Shown: positions 15,345-22,814 of the stretch, piece by piece
Layout of the letters: each line of letters starts with the position of its first letter
Position numbering within the stretch: the stretch's first letter is position 1
Source of the DNA: Planctomycetaceae bacterium
GTDB lineage: Bacteria > Planctomycetota > PLA2
NCBI GenBank assembly: GCA_011525755.1
Contig: WYBS01000204.1
Location: forward strand, 1 to 48,070
DNA: 48,070 nucleotides
Reading direction: 5' to 3'
The notes under the pieces: generated by a model
Database searches by the model: none
Told to the model about the DNA's origin: nothing
What the model saw: the letters and a program-made list of their open reading frames with translations, nothing else
Made by a program: the position numbers and the translations under genes

Positions 15345-15573
15345 TGGAACACGTCCAGGGAAAGCACTAGCACAGGGGACAGGGGGGGCAAACGCGGGCG
15401 GAGAAAGCCCTCGCGAAGAGGGACATTACCCCCCCGGGGCAGCATGGTCAGGTCGGACCGCAGGGGGCCCCGGGGGACCCGGCTGCAAGGGGGATTCAGG
15501 GGGGCTCCGGGGGCATGGCGAGGCCCGGCCGCGGCGTGGGGCCCGGGGCCGGAGAGGATGGGAGAGGCCCTTG
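15345..15573. other. Non-coding G-rich spacer upstream of the pseudopilin-like group
   Basis: No gene is supported here. The stretch has CCCTC-GCGAA-GAGGG (a small hairpin near 15407) and several runs of five or more G, including GGGGGGCTCCGGGGG near 15500, a motif that recurs in other spacers. The promoter of the pseudopilin-like genes must lie at its left side, but no clear hexamer was found. Confidence 0.5.
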
Positions 15574-15739
15574 GGGTCTGTCTGGAAAGTCGGCCGTAAG
15601 GACCGAGGCTGAGCGGGCCGCCGCCAGACGAGGAAGGCCGACGAGCCGTATTGACGGAGAAATACGGTGAGGAGGCCTGACGAAGTATGGCGGCGGCGCA
15701 GCCGGCCGAATCATCCAGGACGACTTTTCGGACAGACCC
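15574..15739. mobile_element. MITE-like palindromic element, 166 bp
   Basis: The termini GGGTCTGTCTGGAAAGTCG (15574-15592) and CGACTTTTCGGACAGACCC (15721-15739) pair at 17 of 19 positions. Inside are nested arms: GCCGCCGCCA (15617-15626) with TGGCGGCGGC (15688-15697), and CCGTATT (15646-15652) with AATACGG (15661-15667) around an 8-nt apex. The whole unit folds as one long imperfect hairpin and has no coding capacity. Its right end touches the TAG stop codon of the HEAT-repeat gene. It is unrelated in sequence to the element at 12358-12585. No target duplication was found. Confidence 0.7.
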
Positions 15740-17472
15740 TAGGCCTTGCGGGCCTTGCGGGAGGAAGCCCTCTTCGGGGGTTTCCCCTTCCCGCGACCCA
15801 TCCCCTTGGGCTTAACTTTCACGGGGCGCGGCTTCGGCGGCGCAAACCCTTCCATCAGGAGCTTCGCCTCGGCGGCCCTCGCGGCACCGGTGTCCGGGAA
15901 GGTCTCGGCGAGCCAGCGCAGCAGGTCGCCGCCGAACGTGCGGTCGGCGTAGGTGCGCTCCGCGAAGTGGCACCCGATCAGGTGGAACTCGTCCGGCGTG
16001 AGCACCGCCTTGTCGCGGCGGAGGCGCCCGAAGAGGCCGAAGTCCTGCACGTGGAGCAGCGTCTCGAGCTGCTGAAGTCCGGGGTGCTGGAGACGCGCCT
16101 CGCGCAGCAGGTCCTTGCTCCCGCGGATCACCTCGGCGATCGCGAGCTCGTAACGGAGCTCGTCGGGGACCGGCGCGCCGTCGCGGATGAGCGGCCGGAT
16201 GAGGTTCACGATCTCTCCGCCCTTCCGGTCCTTGCGGATCCTCCGCGCGCGCTTCAGGTTCGCCTCGGCGACGACCTCGGCGTGGTCGTCGCGGAGCACG
16301 TGGAGGACCGCCTCCGCGCGCGGGTCGCCTGCCTCGAGCCAGAGGGCGGCGGCCGCGGCCAGCGGCGCGACCTGCTCCGGCTTGAGCCGCGCGGCATGCG
16401 GGAGGAGGATCCGCGCGAGGATCCACGCGGTCGCGGCGTCGGGCGCTTCGGCAAGCGCGGCCGCGACCGGGACGACCGCCGCGCGCTGCTTCGTGAGCGC
16501 GAGCGCGGCCCGCTTCTGCAGCTCCGGGTTGTCGCCGCGGAGCACGTCAAGGAGCGCCCCGACGCTCGTGGCGGTATCCACCTGGCCCAGCGCCGTGACC
16601 GCGAACCGCCGCAGCGCGGGGTCGTTCCCCTTGAGCAGCGCGAGCAGCGGCGGCGCGTGCGCCGCGAAGAGCTTCGCGGATTCGAGCACGTGCATCGCCG
16701 GCGAGACCACGTTCCCGAAGTCGGGATCCTCGAGGCATCCGAAGAGGCCGGCGAGGATCTCCTCCTCGATCTTCTCGGTGGCGGCGATCTCGCCGAGCGC
16801 CTCCAGCGCGCGCTTCCGCAGCGCGGGGGGATGGCCGTTCCCGGCGAACGCGAGAAGGCGCCGCTGCGCGCCGGTCCCGTCGAGCCGGACGAGGAGGTCG
16901 AGCGCCGTCTCGACGGAGTGCGGCCGCTCCCTAAGGTCCGCGGTGTCGAGGAAGGACTCGAGACGCCGCCGAAGCGCGTCACGCTCGCGCGGCGTCGCGC
17001 TCTCGAGCTCGCTCGCGAGCCTCGTCCCGAGGGCGCGCACCGACTCGCCGTGGCCCGCCTCGAGCGCACGCGAGATGAGGTCGAGGCCGACCGAGCCGCG
17101 GACCCTGGCCGCGATCGTGAGGATCCGGCGGCGGCCGGTCTCGCTGGCGCCGTCGAGGCGCTTCTGGAGGTGCTTCAGGACGTCGGGGCCGAGGCCGGCG
17201 AGCACCTCGATCGCCCTCCGGCCGACGTCGCCCGGCTCCTCGAGAAGCCGGCTGACCTCCTCGAGAGCGGGGCCCGGGCCGAGGGCGGCGACCGCGTCGA
17301 GAGCCGCCCCCCGCAGCCGCGCGTCGTCCGCGGACAGCAAGGGCGCGAGGGCACGAACGACCCCGTCCCCCTCGGGCTTCAAGGCGCCAAGCACTTTGGC
17401 AGCCGCCCAGCGAAGCTCGGGGTCCTGTGACTCCAGCAGCGGGACAATGGTCTCGGCAGAGAGTGCGGCCAT
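15739..17472 (-). CDS. HEAT-repeat protein
   Basis: 577 residues from the ATG at 17472 (AAGGG just upstream). The first ~430 residues are a solenoid of HEAT-like repeats, e.g. VPLLESQDPELRWAAAKVLG, LAPLLSADDARLRGAALDAV and LLALLKGNDPALRRFAVTAL. The last ~130 residues turn to TPR-like helices and end in a very basic tail (PKGMGRGKGKPPKRASSRK) that could bind nucleic acid or membranes. There is no signal peptide, so it is probably cytosolic. HEAT solenoids are protein-binding scaffolds; the partner is unknown. It lies upstream of the pseudopilin-like group on the same strand, separated by the palindromic element. The 268-nt spacer to glyA shows no gene. Confidence 0.88.
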   Translation of the reverse strand: MAALSAETIVPLLESQDPELRWAAAKVLGALKPEGDGVVRALAPLLSADDARLRGAALDAVAALGPGPALEEVSRLLEEPGDVGRRAIEVLAGLGPDVLKHLQKRLDGASETGRRRILTIAARVRGSVGLDLISRALEAGHGESVRALGTRLASELESATPRERDALRRRLESFLDTADLRERPHSVETALDLLVRLDGTGAQRRLLAFAGNGHPPALRKRALEALGEIAATEKIEEEILAGLFGCLEDPDFGNVVSPAMHVLESAKLFAAHAPPLLALLKGNDPALRRFAVTALGQVDTATSVGALLDVLRGDNPELQKRAALALTKQRAAVVPVAAALAEAPDAATAWILARILLPHAARLKPEQVAPLAAAAALWLEAGDPRAEAVLHVLRDDHAEVVAEANLKRARRIRKDRKGGEIVNLIRPLIRDGAPVPDELRYELAIAEVIRGSKDLLREARLQHPGLQQLETLLHVQDFGLFGRLRRDKAVLTPDEFHLIGCHFAERTYADRTFGGDLLRWLAETFPDTGAARAAEAKLLMEGFAPPKPRPVKVKPKGMGRGKGKPPKRASSRKARKA

Positions 17473-17740
17473 AACCCTTGATTCCAAAACGAGTTGCGGG
17501 AGACATCGCTCCCCCCCAAGGCCCCCACTGTCGCTTCCCCTGTTGCTCTCAATGGCCCCGGGGCAGGCAATGCTACCAGAAGCGAAAGCGTGGCGGGGCT
17601 GAAGTCTGGATTTTTCCGGGCAAAGGCCGGACGATCGCCACAACCCGCTGCCGTGACAATAGTTACAACGAAACGCCACACTGGATGCCGGGGCGGCCGA
17701 GGGCCACCCCGTTTCGAGCCCGTCCCCCCTGGCCGGCAGG

Positions 17741-19015
17741 TCACGCCGGAACGAGCTCGACCTGGTCGAGACGGTAGCCGTACCGGATCTCCCGGAACTC
17801 GGAGCGCAGGCGGCGGCACTCTTCCTCGACGTTCTTGTGGTCGACGGCGGAGGCATGGACGAGGTCCGCGATGCGGCCCATCTCGCTCTCCCCCATGCCG
17901 AACCGCGTCATCTCCTGGACCCCGATGCGGATGCCCGCCGGCCGGAGCGGCGTCTGACCTTCGCGCCCGGGCAGCACATTCATGTTGCAGATGATGCCGC
18001 CCGCCGCGAGGCGCCGAGCGACCTCCCTGCCCCCGCCCTGCGCGCTCACGTCGACCGCGATCTGGTGGCTCGCGGTGTAGCCGAGGTCCGCCGCGTCGAC
18101 GTGGAGCCCCCGCTTGTGGAGCGCGGCCCCGAGCGCGCGCGCGTTGCGCACGATCGCCTCCGCGTACGAGGCGCCGAACTCTCGCATCTCGAGCGACGCC
18201 GCGTGGAGCGACGGCAGGCTGAAGAGATGGTGGTTGCTCGTCACGCCGGGGAAGACCGCCCGGTCGATCGGCTTCCAGAACTCCTCGTCCTTCCCGCGCG
18301 CGGCGATCATCCCGCGCTGCGGCCCGAAGTAGGTCTTGTGCGTCGACGCGGTGAACAGGTCGGCGCCCTCGCCGAGCGGGTCCTGGAACAGGCCGCCGGC
18401 CACGAGGCCGAGCACGTGCGAGGCGTCGTAGAGAAGCGTCGCCTTGACGTCGATGCAGGCCTCCTTGATCTCGCGCACGGGCTCCGGGAAGAGGAAGAGG
18501 GAGCGGCCGAGCACGACGATCTGGGGCCGCTCGGCCCGGATCATGTCCTTCGCCTTCGGCGCGTCGATCCGGTAGCCGTCGGGCAGCCGCGGGAGCTCGA
18601 GGATCCTCGCCGCGCGCTTGCCGAGCGCGCCGAAGCGGGCGTGGCTGATGTGACCGCCGCCGTCGAGCCCGTGCGCGATCGCGGTCGCGCCCTGGGGCAC
18701 GAGCGCGCTGAACGCCGCCTCGTTGGCGAGCGTCCCGCTCGGCAGCCGGACGTCCACGCGGTCGGCCTTGAACACGGAGCCGACGAGGACGCGCGTCTTC
18801 TCCTCGATCTCGTCGATGAAGCGCGTGCCCTCGTAGTAGCGCTTGCCCGGGTGCCCCTCGGCGTAGCGGTGGTGGAAGTCCGAGTCGAGGAGCCGTCGCG
18901 CGACGGGGGAGAGCACGTTCTCGCTGGCGATGAGATTGATCGTGTCCGAGCGCCAGGCGTCCGCGCGCCGGCAGAGCTGGACGATCTCGCGAAGCTCGTC
19001 GAGTGCAGCCATCAC
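17741..19015 (-). CDS. glyA: Divergent serine hydroxymethyltransferase
   Basis: PLP enzyme interconverting serine and glycine with tetrahydrofolate. Family features in the 424-residue product are LIASENVLSP (residues 28-37), YAEGHPGKRYYEG, SGTLANEAAF, and the PLP lysine in TASTHKTYFGPQRGM. Bacterial GlyA usually has TTTTHKTLRGPRGG; the HKTYFGPQRG form and the shortened regions mark this as a distant subgroup. A related role, such as an aldolase acting on other beta-hydroxy amino acids, is possible. The GTG at 19015 overlaps the stop of the preceding gene (GTGA); an ATG directly follows it. No other folate gene is adjacent. Confidence 0.82.
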   Translation of the reverse strand: MMAALDELREIVQLCRRADAWRSDTINLIASENVLSPVARRLLDSDFHHRYAEGHPGKRYYEGTRFIDEIEEKTRVLVGSVFKADRVDVRLPSGTLANEAAFSALVPQGATAIAHGLDGGGHISHARFGALGKRAARILELPRLPDGYRIDAPKAKDMIRAERPQIVVLGRSLFLFPEPVREIKEACIDVKATLLYDASHVLGLVAGGLFQDPLGEGADLFTASTHKTYFGPQRGMIAARGKDEEFWKPIDRAVFPGVTSNHHLFSLPSLHAASLEMREFGASYAEAIVRNARALGAALHKRGLHVDAADLGYTASHQIAVDVSAQGGGREVARRLAAGGIICNMNVLPGREGQTPLRPAGIRIGVQEMTRFGMGESEMGRIADLVHASAVDHKNVEEECRRLRSEFREIRYGYRLDQVELVPA

Positions 19016-19656
19016 ATGCGACTTTCGACCGCGGCGACCCCGTGCCCCGACAGCCGGTAACTGTGCCCGTGTCGGACGGTCTCGAGGTAGCCGCGGCGGG
19101 TAAGGATGCCGAGGGTCCTGTTGAAGTTGCGGGTATCGACGCCCGCGCGGATGCAGCAGCGGATGAGGTCGCCGAGCTGGAGCGACGGCAACCCCTCGCG
19201 CTGCTGGAGGTAGTAGGCGAAGAGGAGCGCGGCGTCGCTCTGCCGGTCGAGCCCCTGCGGCTGGAATCGCCCGTAGAAGCGGATGAGGTCGTCCGCCCCT
19301 CCCGCACCGCCGTTCGCCGGGCGTGCTGGGGCCGCCCCGTGGCTGCCGTAGTCCGCCGGTGCCTCCACGGGCTCGGGAGTCTCCGGCGCCACGGGCGGAG
19401 GCGGCTCCGGCGGGGCCGCGGCGGCGGGCACGACCGGAGCCGCCAGAGGCTCGGGCTCGGCGGGCGCACGCTCCGGCTCCGCGACCTCGCGCGGCAAGAC
19501 GTCCTCGATGGCGGTCGCGTCAACGGTGCCGAGAAGCGAAGAGAGAAGCTTCAGTTGGCGCAGCACGAATGCCTCGGAGCCCGTGAGCTCGAGTCCGATG
19601 TCGCCCGCGCGGAAACGTACTCTCGACATGAGCAAGGGGCGTCGCCGCAGCATCAC
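19012..19656 (-). CDS. Protein with Pro/Ala linker and C-terminal winged-helix-like domain
   Basis: The 214-residue protein has three parts. The N-terminal ~60 residues include FRAGDIGLELTGSEAFVLRQ, resembling a small beta-hairpin/helix module seen at the start of various hypothetical proteins. A Pro/Ala/Glu-rich linker spans about residues 65-125. The C-terminal ~90 residues (DDLIRFYGRFQP to the end) are predicted helical with a final beta-hairpin: NRTLGILTRRGYLETVRHGH looks like the recognition helix and wing of a winged helix-turn-helix. GTG at 19656 is preceded by GGGAAGG at 7 nt. It is translationally coupled to glyA, so a link to its regulation is possible. No family name can be given. 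Confidence 0.7.
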   Translation of the reverse strand: MMLRRRPLLMSRVRFRAGDIGLELTGSEAFVLRQLKLLSSLLGTVDATAIEDVLPREVAEPERAPAEPEPLAAPVVPAAAAPPEPPPPVAPETPEPVEAPADYGSHGAAPARPANGGAGGADDLIRFYGRFQPQGLDRQSDAALLFAYYLQQREGLPSLQLGDLIRCCIRAGVDTRNFNRTLGILTRRGYLETVRHGHSYRLSGHGVAAVESRM

Positions 19657-19744
19657 GCGGGCGCCTTCCCTACGTAGTGGCTACCTTACGGGACGGCTTC
19701 CCGAGTGCAAGGAAATCCGTCCCCCCGCCGCGCGGGGCGAGGGA

Positions 19745-19760
19745 TAGACTACGAACGGAG
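19745..19760 (+). promoter_or_regulatory. TAGACTACG-N3-GGAGG module before cytochrome gene
   Basis: TAGACT (19745-19750), within TAGACTACG, is followed 3 nt later by GGAGG (19756-19760) and then the GTG at 19770. Layout and spacing match the module at 8749-8765 base for base. Confidence 0.5.
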
Positions 19761-19769
19761 GTTCGAGGA

Positions 19770-20171
19770 GTGACGCTACGTGGCTTCATCGTGGCTTTGG
19801 CGCTCGCGCTCGCAGCATGCGGTGGCGGCGGCGGGGACGGCGGCGCCGGTGGCGGTGGCGGCGGCGGGGGCGGCGGCGGCGGCGGCGGCACGACCGTGTC
19901 CTTCGCATTCGACATCCTCCCGATCCTCGTGCAGGACTGCATCGGCTGCCACGGCGGCGCCGGCGGCCTCACGCTCGACTCCCACGCGGCCGTGATGGCG
20001 GGCGGCGGGTCGGGGCCGGCCGTCCTGGCCGGCAACCCGGACGGCAGCCTGCTGGTCCAGCGGATCGAGGGCACGATCACGCCGCAGATGCCGCTCAACG
20101 CGGCCCCCCTGACCGCTCTCGAGATCGGGCGCATCCGCCAGTGGATCCTCGAGGGCGCGCTCAATAATTGA
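19770..20171 (+). CDS. Lipoprotein mono-haem cytochrome c with poly-glycine linker
   Basis: 133 residues. A lipoprotein signal (GFIVALALALAAC, Cys at about residue 16) is followed by a ~22-residue linker made almost only of Gly with one Asp and one Ala. A cytochrome c domain follows: FDILPILVQDCIGCHGGAGG carries the CxxCH haem-attachment site (about residues 53-57). A likely axial Met lies in TITPQMPLNAAP, before the C-terminal helix LEIGRIRQWILEGA. The 'ILPIL...C.xCHG' form is common in planctomycete c-type cytochrome domains. It is probably anchored in the periplasm as a small electron carrier. The gene stands alone, with AsmA 165 nt downstream. Confidence 0.9.
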   Translation: MTLRGFIVALALALAACGGGGGDGGAGGGGGGGGGGGGGGTTVSFAFDILPILVQDCIGCHGGAGGLTLDSHAAVMAGGGSGPAVLAGNPDGSLLVQRIEGTITPQMPLNAAPLTALEIGRIRQWILEGALNN

Positions 20172-20321
20172 CCCCCGCGAAGTCTCGCCGTGCCGCCGTC
20201 CGCGCGGAGAGGCGGCGAGGCGCGCCGATGCCAGCGAAAAGCACCCGCCCCGCCGTCGCCTCCGGGCGGAGGCGGGAGCCCGCGATTCCCCGTCCCGGCT
20301 GGCTTCGCCGCACGACGGTGC

Positions 20322-20327
20322 TACGCT
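20322..20327 (+). promoter_or_regulatory. -10-like hexamer TACGCT before AsmA-like gene
   Basis: TACGCT, within GTGCTACGCTGC, ends 9 nt before the ATG at 20337. The same 12-base string at the same distance precedes the DUF983 gene on the minus strand (35129-35134). Confidence 0.45.
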
Positions 20328-20336
20328 GCGCCAACC

Positions 20337-21749
20337 ATGTGGAAGATCGTCAAGTGGCTCTTCGTGCTCGTCGTCGTGCTCTTCCTCGGGATCCTCTTCG
20401 GCCTGCCGTTCCTCCTGAGCTCCGAGCCGGGCAGGAAGCAGATCGAGACCGAGCTCACGAAGGCGCTTCGGCGCGATGTCGCGATCGGCAAGCTCCATGT
20501 CGGGTTCCTCTACTCGTCGATCGAGCTCAAGGATCTCGCGATCCGGAACCCGGAGGGATACCCGCCCGCGGCGCTCTTCGAGGCGGACGGGATCAAGCTC
20601 GACGTGCCCCTCGGCGACGCGATCAAGGGCACGTTCAAGGGAAGCCTCAAGGGCGACGGGCTCAAGGTGCTCTTCCAGAGGAAAGGCGGCGGGACGAATC
20701 TCGACGGCATCGGCGGCGCGAAGGGAGGGGGCGCGGGGGAACCGGGCGGGAAGCCCGAGGAGCCGGGGAAGCCGGAGGAGCCGCAGAGGCCCGGCGAGCC
20801 CGCCGGGAAGGCGCCCGACCTCGACCTCGCGCTCGAGCTGACGAACTCGAAGGTCACGATCGAGGACTTGGACAAGGGCGAGAAGCTGGTCCTCGAGGGC
20901 GTGGGCGTCTGGATGAAGCTCACGAACCGCGCCGAAGAGCGCGACACCGGCATCAAGATCCGGATCGACTCGATCGACCGCGGGGGCATCCACGTGCGCG
21001 ACCTGCAGATCGACGCGAAGGAGTCGGGCGGATGGCTCGACCTCGAGACGATCGAGGCGCACCTCGCGGGGCAGGGGCAGCTGAAGGGCAACGGCCGGAT
21101 GCAGCTCAAGGGCGGCGACACATGGCAGGTGATGCTCAGGGCGGAGGGCGTGAAGCTGACGGAGGACCTGATGCCGGTCGTCGGGTCGCTCTATCCGCTC
21201 GCCGCGAAGGCCGAGGGACAGGCGGACGGGCAGCTCGACGCCACCTTCGACGTGCGCGGCAACGGGCTCACGTGGGAGGCGATGAAGCCGTCGCTCGCGG
21301 GCAAGGGGCAGGCGGTCCTGACCGGCCTCCAGCTCCCCTCGGGCTCGGTCCTCGCGAGGCTCGGCGAGCTCGCGGGTCGCCAGCCGGGCGGCATCCAGAT
21401 CAAGGATGCGGGGGCGGAGTTCGGGCTCGCGCAGGGCTGGATCGCGTTCAACCGCCTCTCCGCGGAGACGCACGAGGCGCGCTACGACCTCGCCGGCCGC
21501 GTGTCGCTCGACGGGCAGCTCGACCTGACGATGGACATCATGCCGCTGGTGAAGCAGTTCGGCGGCGGCAAGGCGTACAAGGACGCATCGAAGTACGTGG
21601 ACAAGATCCCCGTCGAGATCAAGGGCACGTCCGCGTCGCCGAAGCTCGGCGCCCCGAAGCTCGAGGACCTGGCGAAGGGGCTCATCGAGAAGAAGGCCGG
21701 GGAGGAGCTCGGCGGCATCCTCGACAAGATCAAGAAGAAGGACAAGTAG
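20337..21749 (+). CDS. AsmA-like membrane-anchored protein
   Basis: 470 residues. An N-terminal TM helix (WLFVLVVVLFLGILFGLPFLL) leads into SEPGRKQIETELTKALRRDV and IGKLHVGFLYSSIELKDLAI, the typical start of AsmA/DUF748 proteins. Repeated beta-rich segments follow. A Gly/Pro/Glu-rich insertion (about residues 125-160) interrupts the first half. The C-terminal half (GNGRMQLKGGDTW to VSLDGQLDLTMDIM) matches the AsmA C-terminal region. AsmA-like proteins form periplasm-spanning bridges implicated in phospholipid transport to the outer membrane. It is followed after 6 nt by the M23 peptidase gene and is probably in one operon with it. Confidence 0.85.
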   Translation: MWKIVKWLFVLVVVLFLGILFGLPFLLSSEPGRKQIETELTKALRRDVAIGKLHVGFLYSSIELKDLAIRNPEGYPPAALFEADGIKLDVPLGDAIKGTFKGSLKGDGLKVLFQRKGGGTNLDGIGGAKGGGAGEPGGKPEEPGKPEEPQRPGEPAGKAPDLDLALELTNSKVTIEDLDKGEKLVLEGVGVWMKLTNRAEERDTGIKIRIDSIDRGGIHVRDLQIDAKESGGWLDLETIEAHLAGQGQLKGNGRMQLKGGDTWQVMLRAEGVKLTEDLMPVVGSLYPLAAKAEGQADGQLDATFDVRGNGLTWEAMKPSLAGKGQAVLTGLQLPSGSVLARLGELAGRQPGGIQIKDAGAEFGLAQGWIAFNRLSAETHEARYDLAGRVSLDGQLDLTMDIMPLVKQFGGGKAYKDASKYVDKIPVEIKGTSASPKLGAPKLEDLAKGLIEKKAGEELGGILDKIKKKDK

Positions 21750-21755
21750 GGCGCC

Positions 21756-22784
21756 ATGCGCGCGTTCCTCCCGCTCCTCGGCCTCGCGGCGCTCGTCGCG
21801 GGCGGCGAGGAGGAGGGGCTCGAGATCGCGCGCGGGCTCGAGGCGTGCGGGAGGTGGAGCGAGGCCGCGGACGCCTACCGCAAGGCCGGCGACGTCGCCC
21901 GCTCCTCCTACGCGTTGTTCCGCGCCGGTCGCCACGAGGAGGCCGAGAAGGCGTACCGGCGGGCCATGCTGCTCCCCGCCGAGCGGCAGTGGGAGACGCT
22001 CTACAGCGAGGCGGCCCGCAGCAGCCACCGCCTTGGCGACCTCGACGCGGCGCTCCGCCGGTCCGAGCTCGGGACGGAGCGCTTCCCCGACTCGCCTTTC
22101 CCGTGGGCCAGCCTCGGCTGGTACCGGTCGCTCGAGGGGAAAAACGTCGATGCGCGCGATGCGTACGGGAAGGCCGCGACGCGCGCGTACGCGGACACCG
22201 GGCCACGTCACAGGACCGGGCTGTCGCTCCCCTTCCGGGGGCGCTGGGAGGTGCTGCAGGGCAACGCCGGCGAGCACTCGCACCTCGGCACGCGGAACCG
22301 GTTCGCGTGGGACTTCCGGGGGATCGACGCGAAGGGCGTCGCCGTGCGCGGCGGGGGGAAGCGCAACGAGGACCACGTGTCGTTCGGCCTCGCGATCCTC
22401 GCGCCGGCGGACGGGCTCGTCGTGGACGCGCTTGACGGCATCGAGGACAACGTGCCGGGCGAGAGGGACACGGTGAACTCGGAGGGCAACTTCGTCTACG
22501 TCGAGCACGCGCCCGGCGAGGTGTCGAGGGTCTTCCACCTGAAGAAGGGCTCCGTCGCCGTGAAGCCGGGGCAGCGCGTGAAGCGGGGCGACCTGCTCGG
22601 CCGGTGCGGCAACTCGGGCAACTCGACCGGCCCGCACGTCTGCTTCGCGCTCGCGACGGACAAGCCGCCCCGCGACCTGTCGATCCCCGCCCGGTTCGCG
22701 AGCTACACGCGGATCCGGAAGTGGCAGCCGATGCAGGTCGAGAACGGGGTCCCGCAGCCGGGGCAGTGGGTCGAGGGCGGATAG
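21756..22784 (+). CDS. TPR plus M23-like (LytM) peptidase, secreted
   Basis: 342 residues. After a short signal peptide (AFLPLLGLAALVAGG), about residues 25-145 form TPR-like helices (EACGRWSEAADAYRKAG, RRAMLLPAERQWETLYSEAA). From about 155 an M23 domain follows: HSHLGTRNRFAWDFRGID (first metal ligands His/Asp), DGLVVDALDGIEDNVPG, and VSRVFHLKKGSVAVKPGQRV. The HxH motif normally seen as TGPHLHF reads TGPHVCFAL, so the second His is Cys. Cys can bind zinc, but the usual active site is altered; activity is uncertain. If active it would cut peptidoglycan cross-links. It is co-oriented with the AsmA-like gene, 6 nt apart. Confidence 0.85.
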   Translation: MRAFLPLLGLAALVAGGEEEGLEIARGLEACGRWSEAADAYRKAGDVARSSYALFRAGRHEEAEKAYRRAMLLPAERQWETLYSEAARSSHRLGDLDAALRRSELGTERFPDSPFPWASLGWYRSLEGKNVDARDAYGKAATRAYADTGPRHRTGLSLPFRGRWEVLQGNAGEHSHLGTRNRFAWDFRGIDAKGVAVRGGGKRNEDHVSFGLAILAPADGLVVDALDGIEDNVPGERDTVNSEGNFVYVEHAPGEVSRVFHLKKGSVAVKPGQRVKRGDLLGRCGNSGNSTGPHVCFALATDKPPRDLSIPARFASYTRIRKWQPMQVENGVPQPGQWVEGG

Positions 22785-22814
22785 CGCGCGGCAGGAGCGA
22801 CGCGCGCGCGCCGG

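Noticed and set aside
12358-15739. The two palindromic elements as ends of one composite transposon carrying the pseudopilin-like genes
   Set aside because: Their terminal sequences are unrelated, so they cannot be paired ends of one element.
17473-17740. Possible small RNA between glyA and the HEAT-repeat gene
   Set aside because: No clear promoter, stable hairpin with T-tract or recognised RNA motif was seen in the 268 nt.
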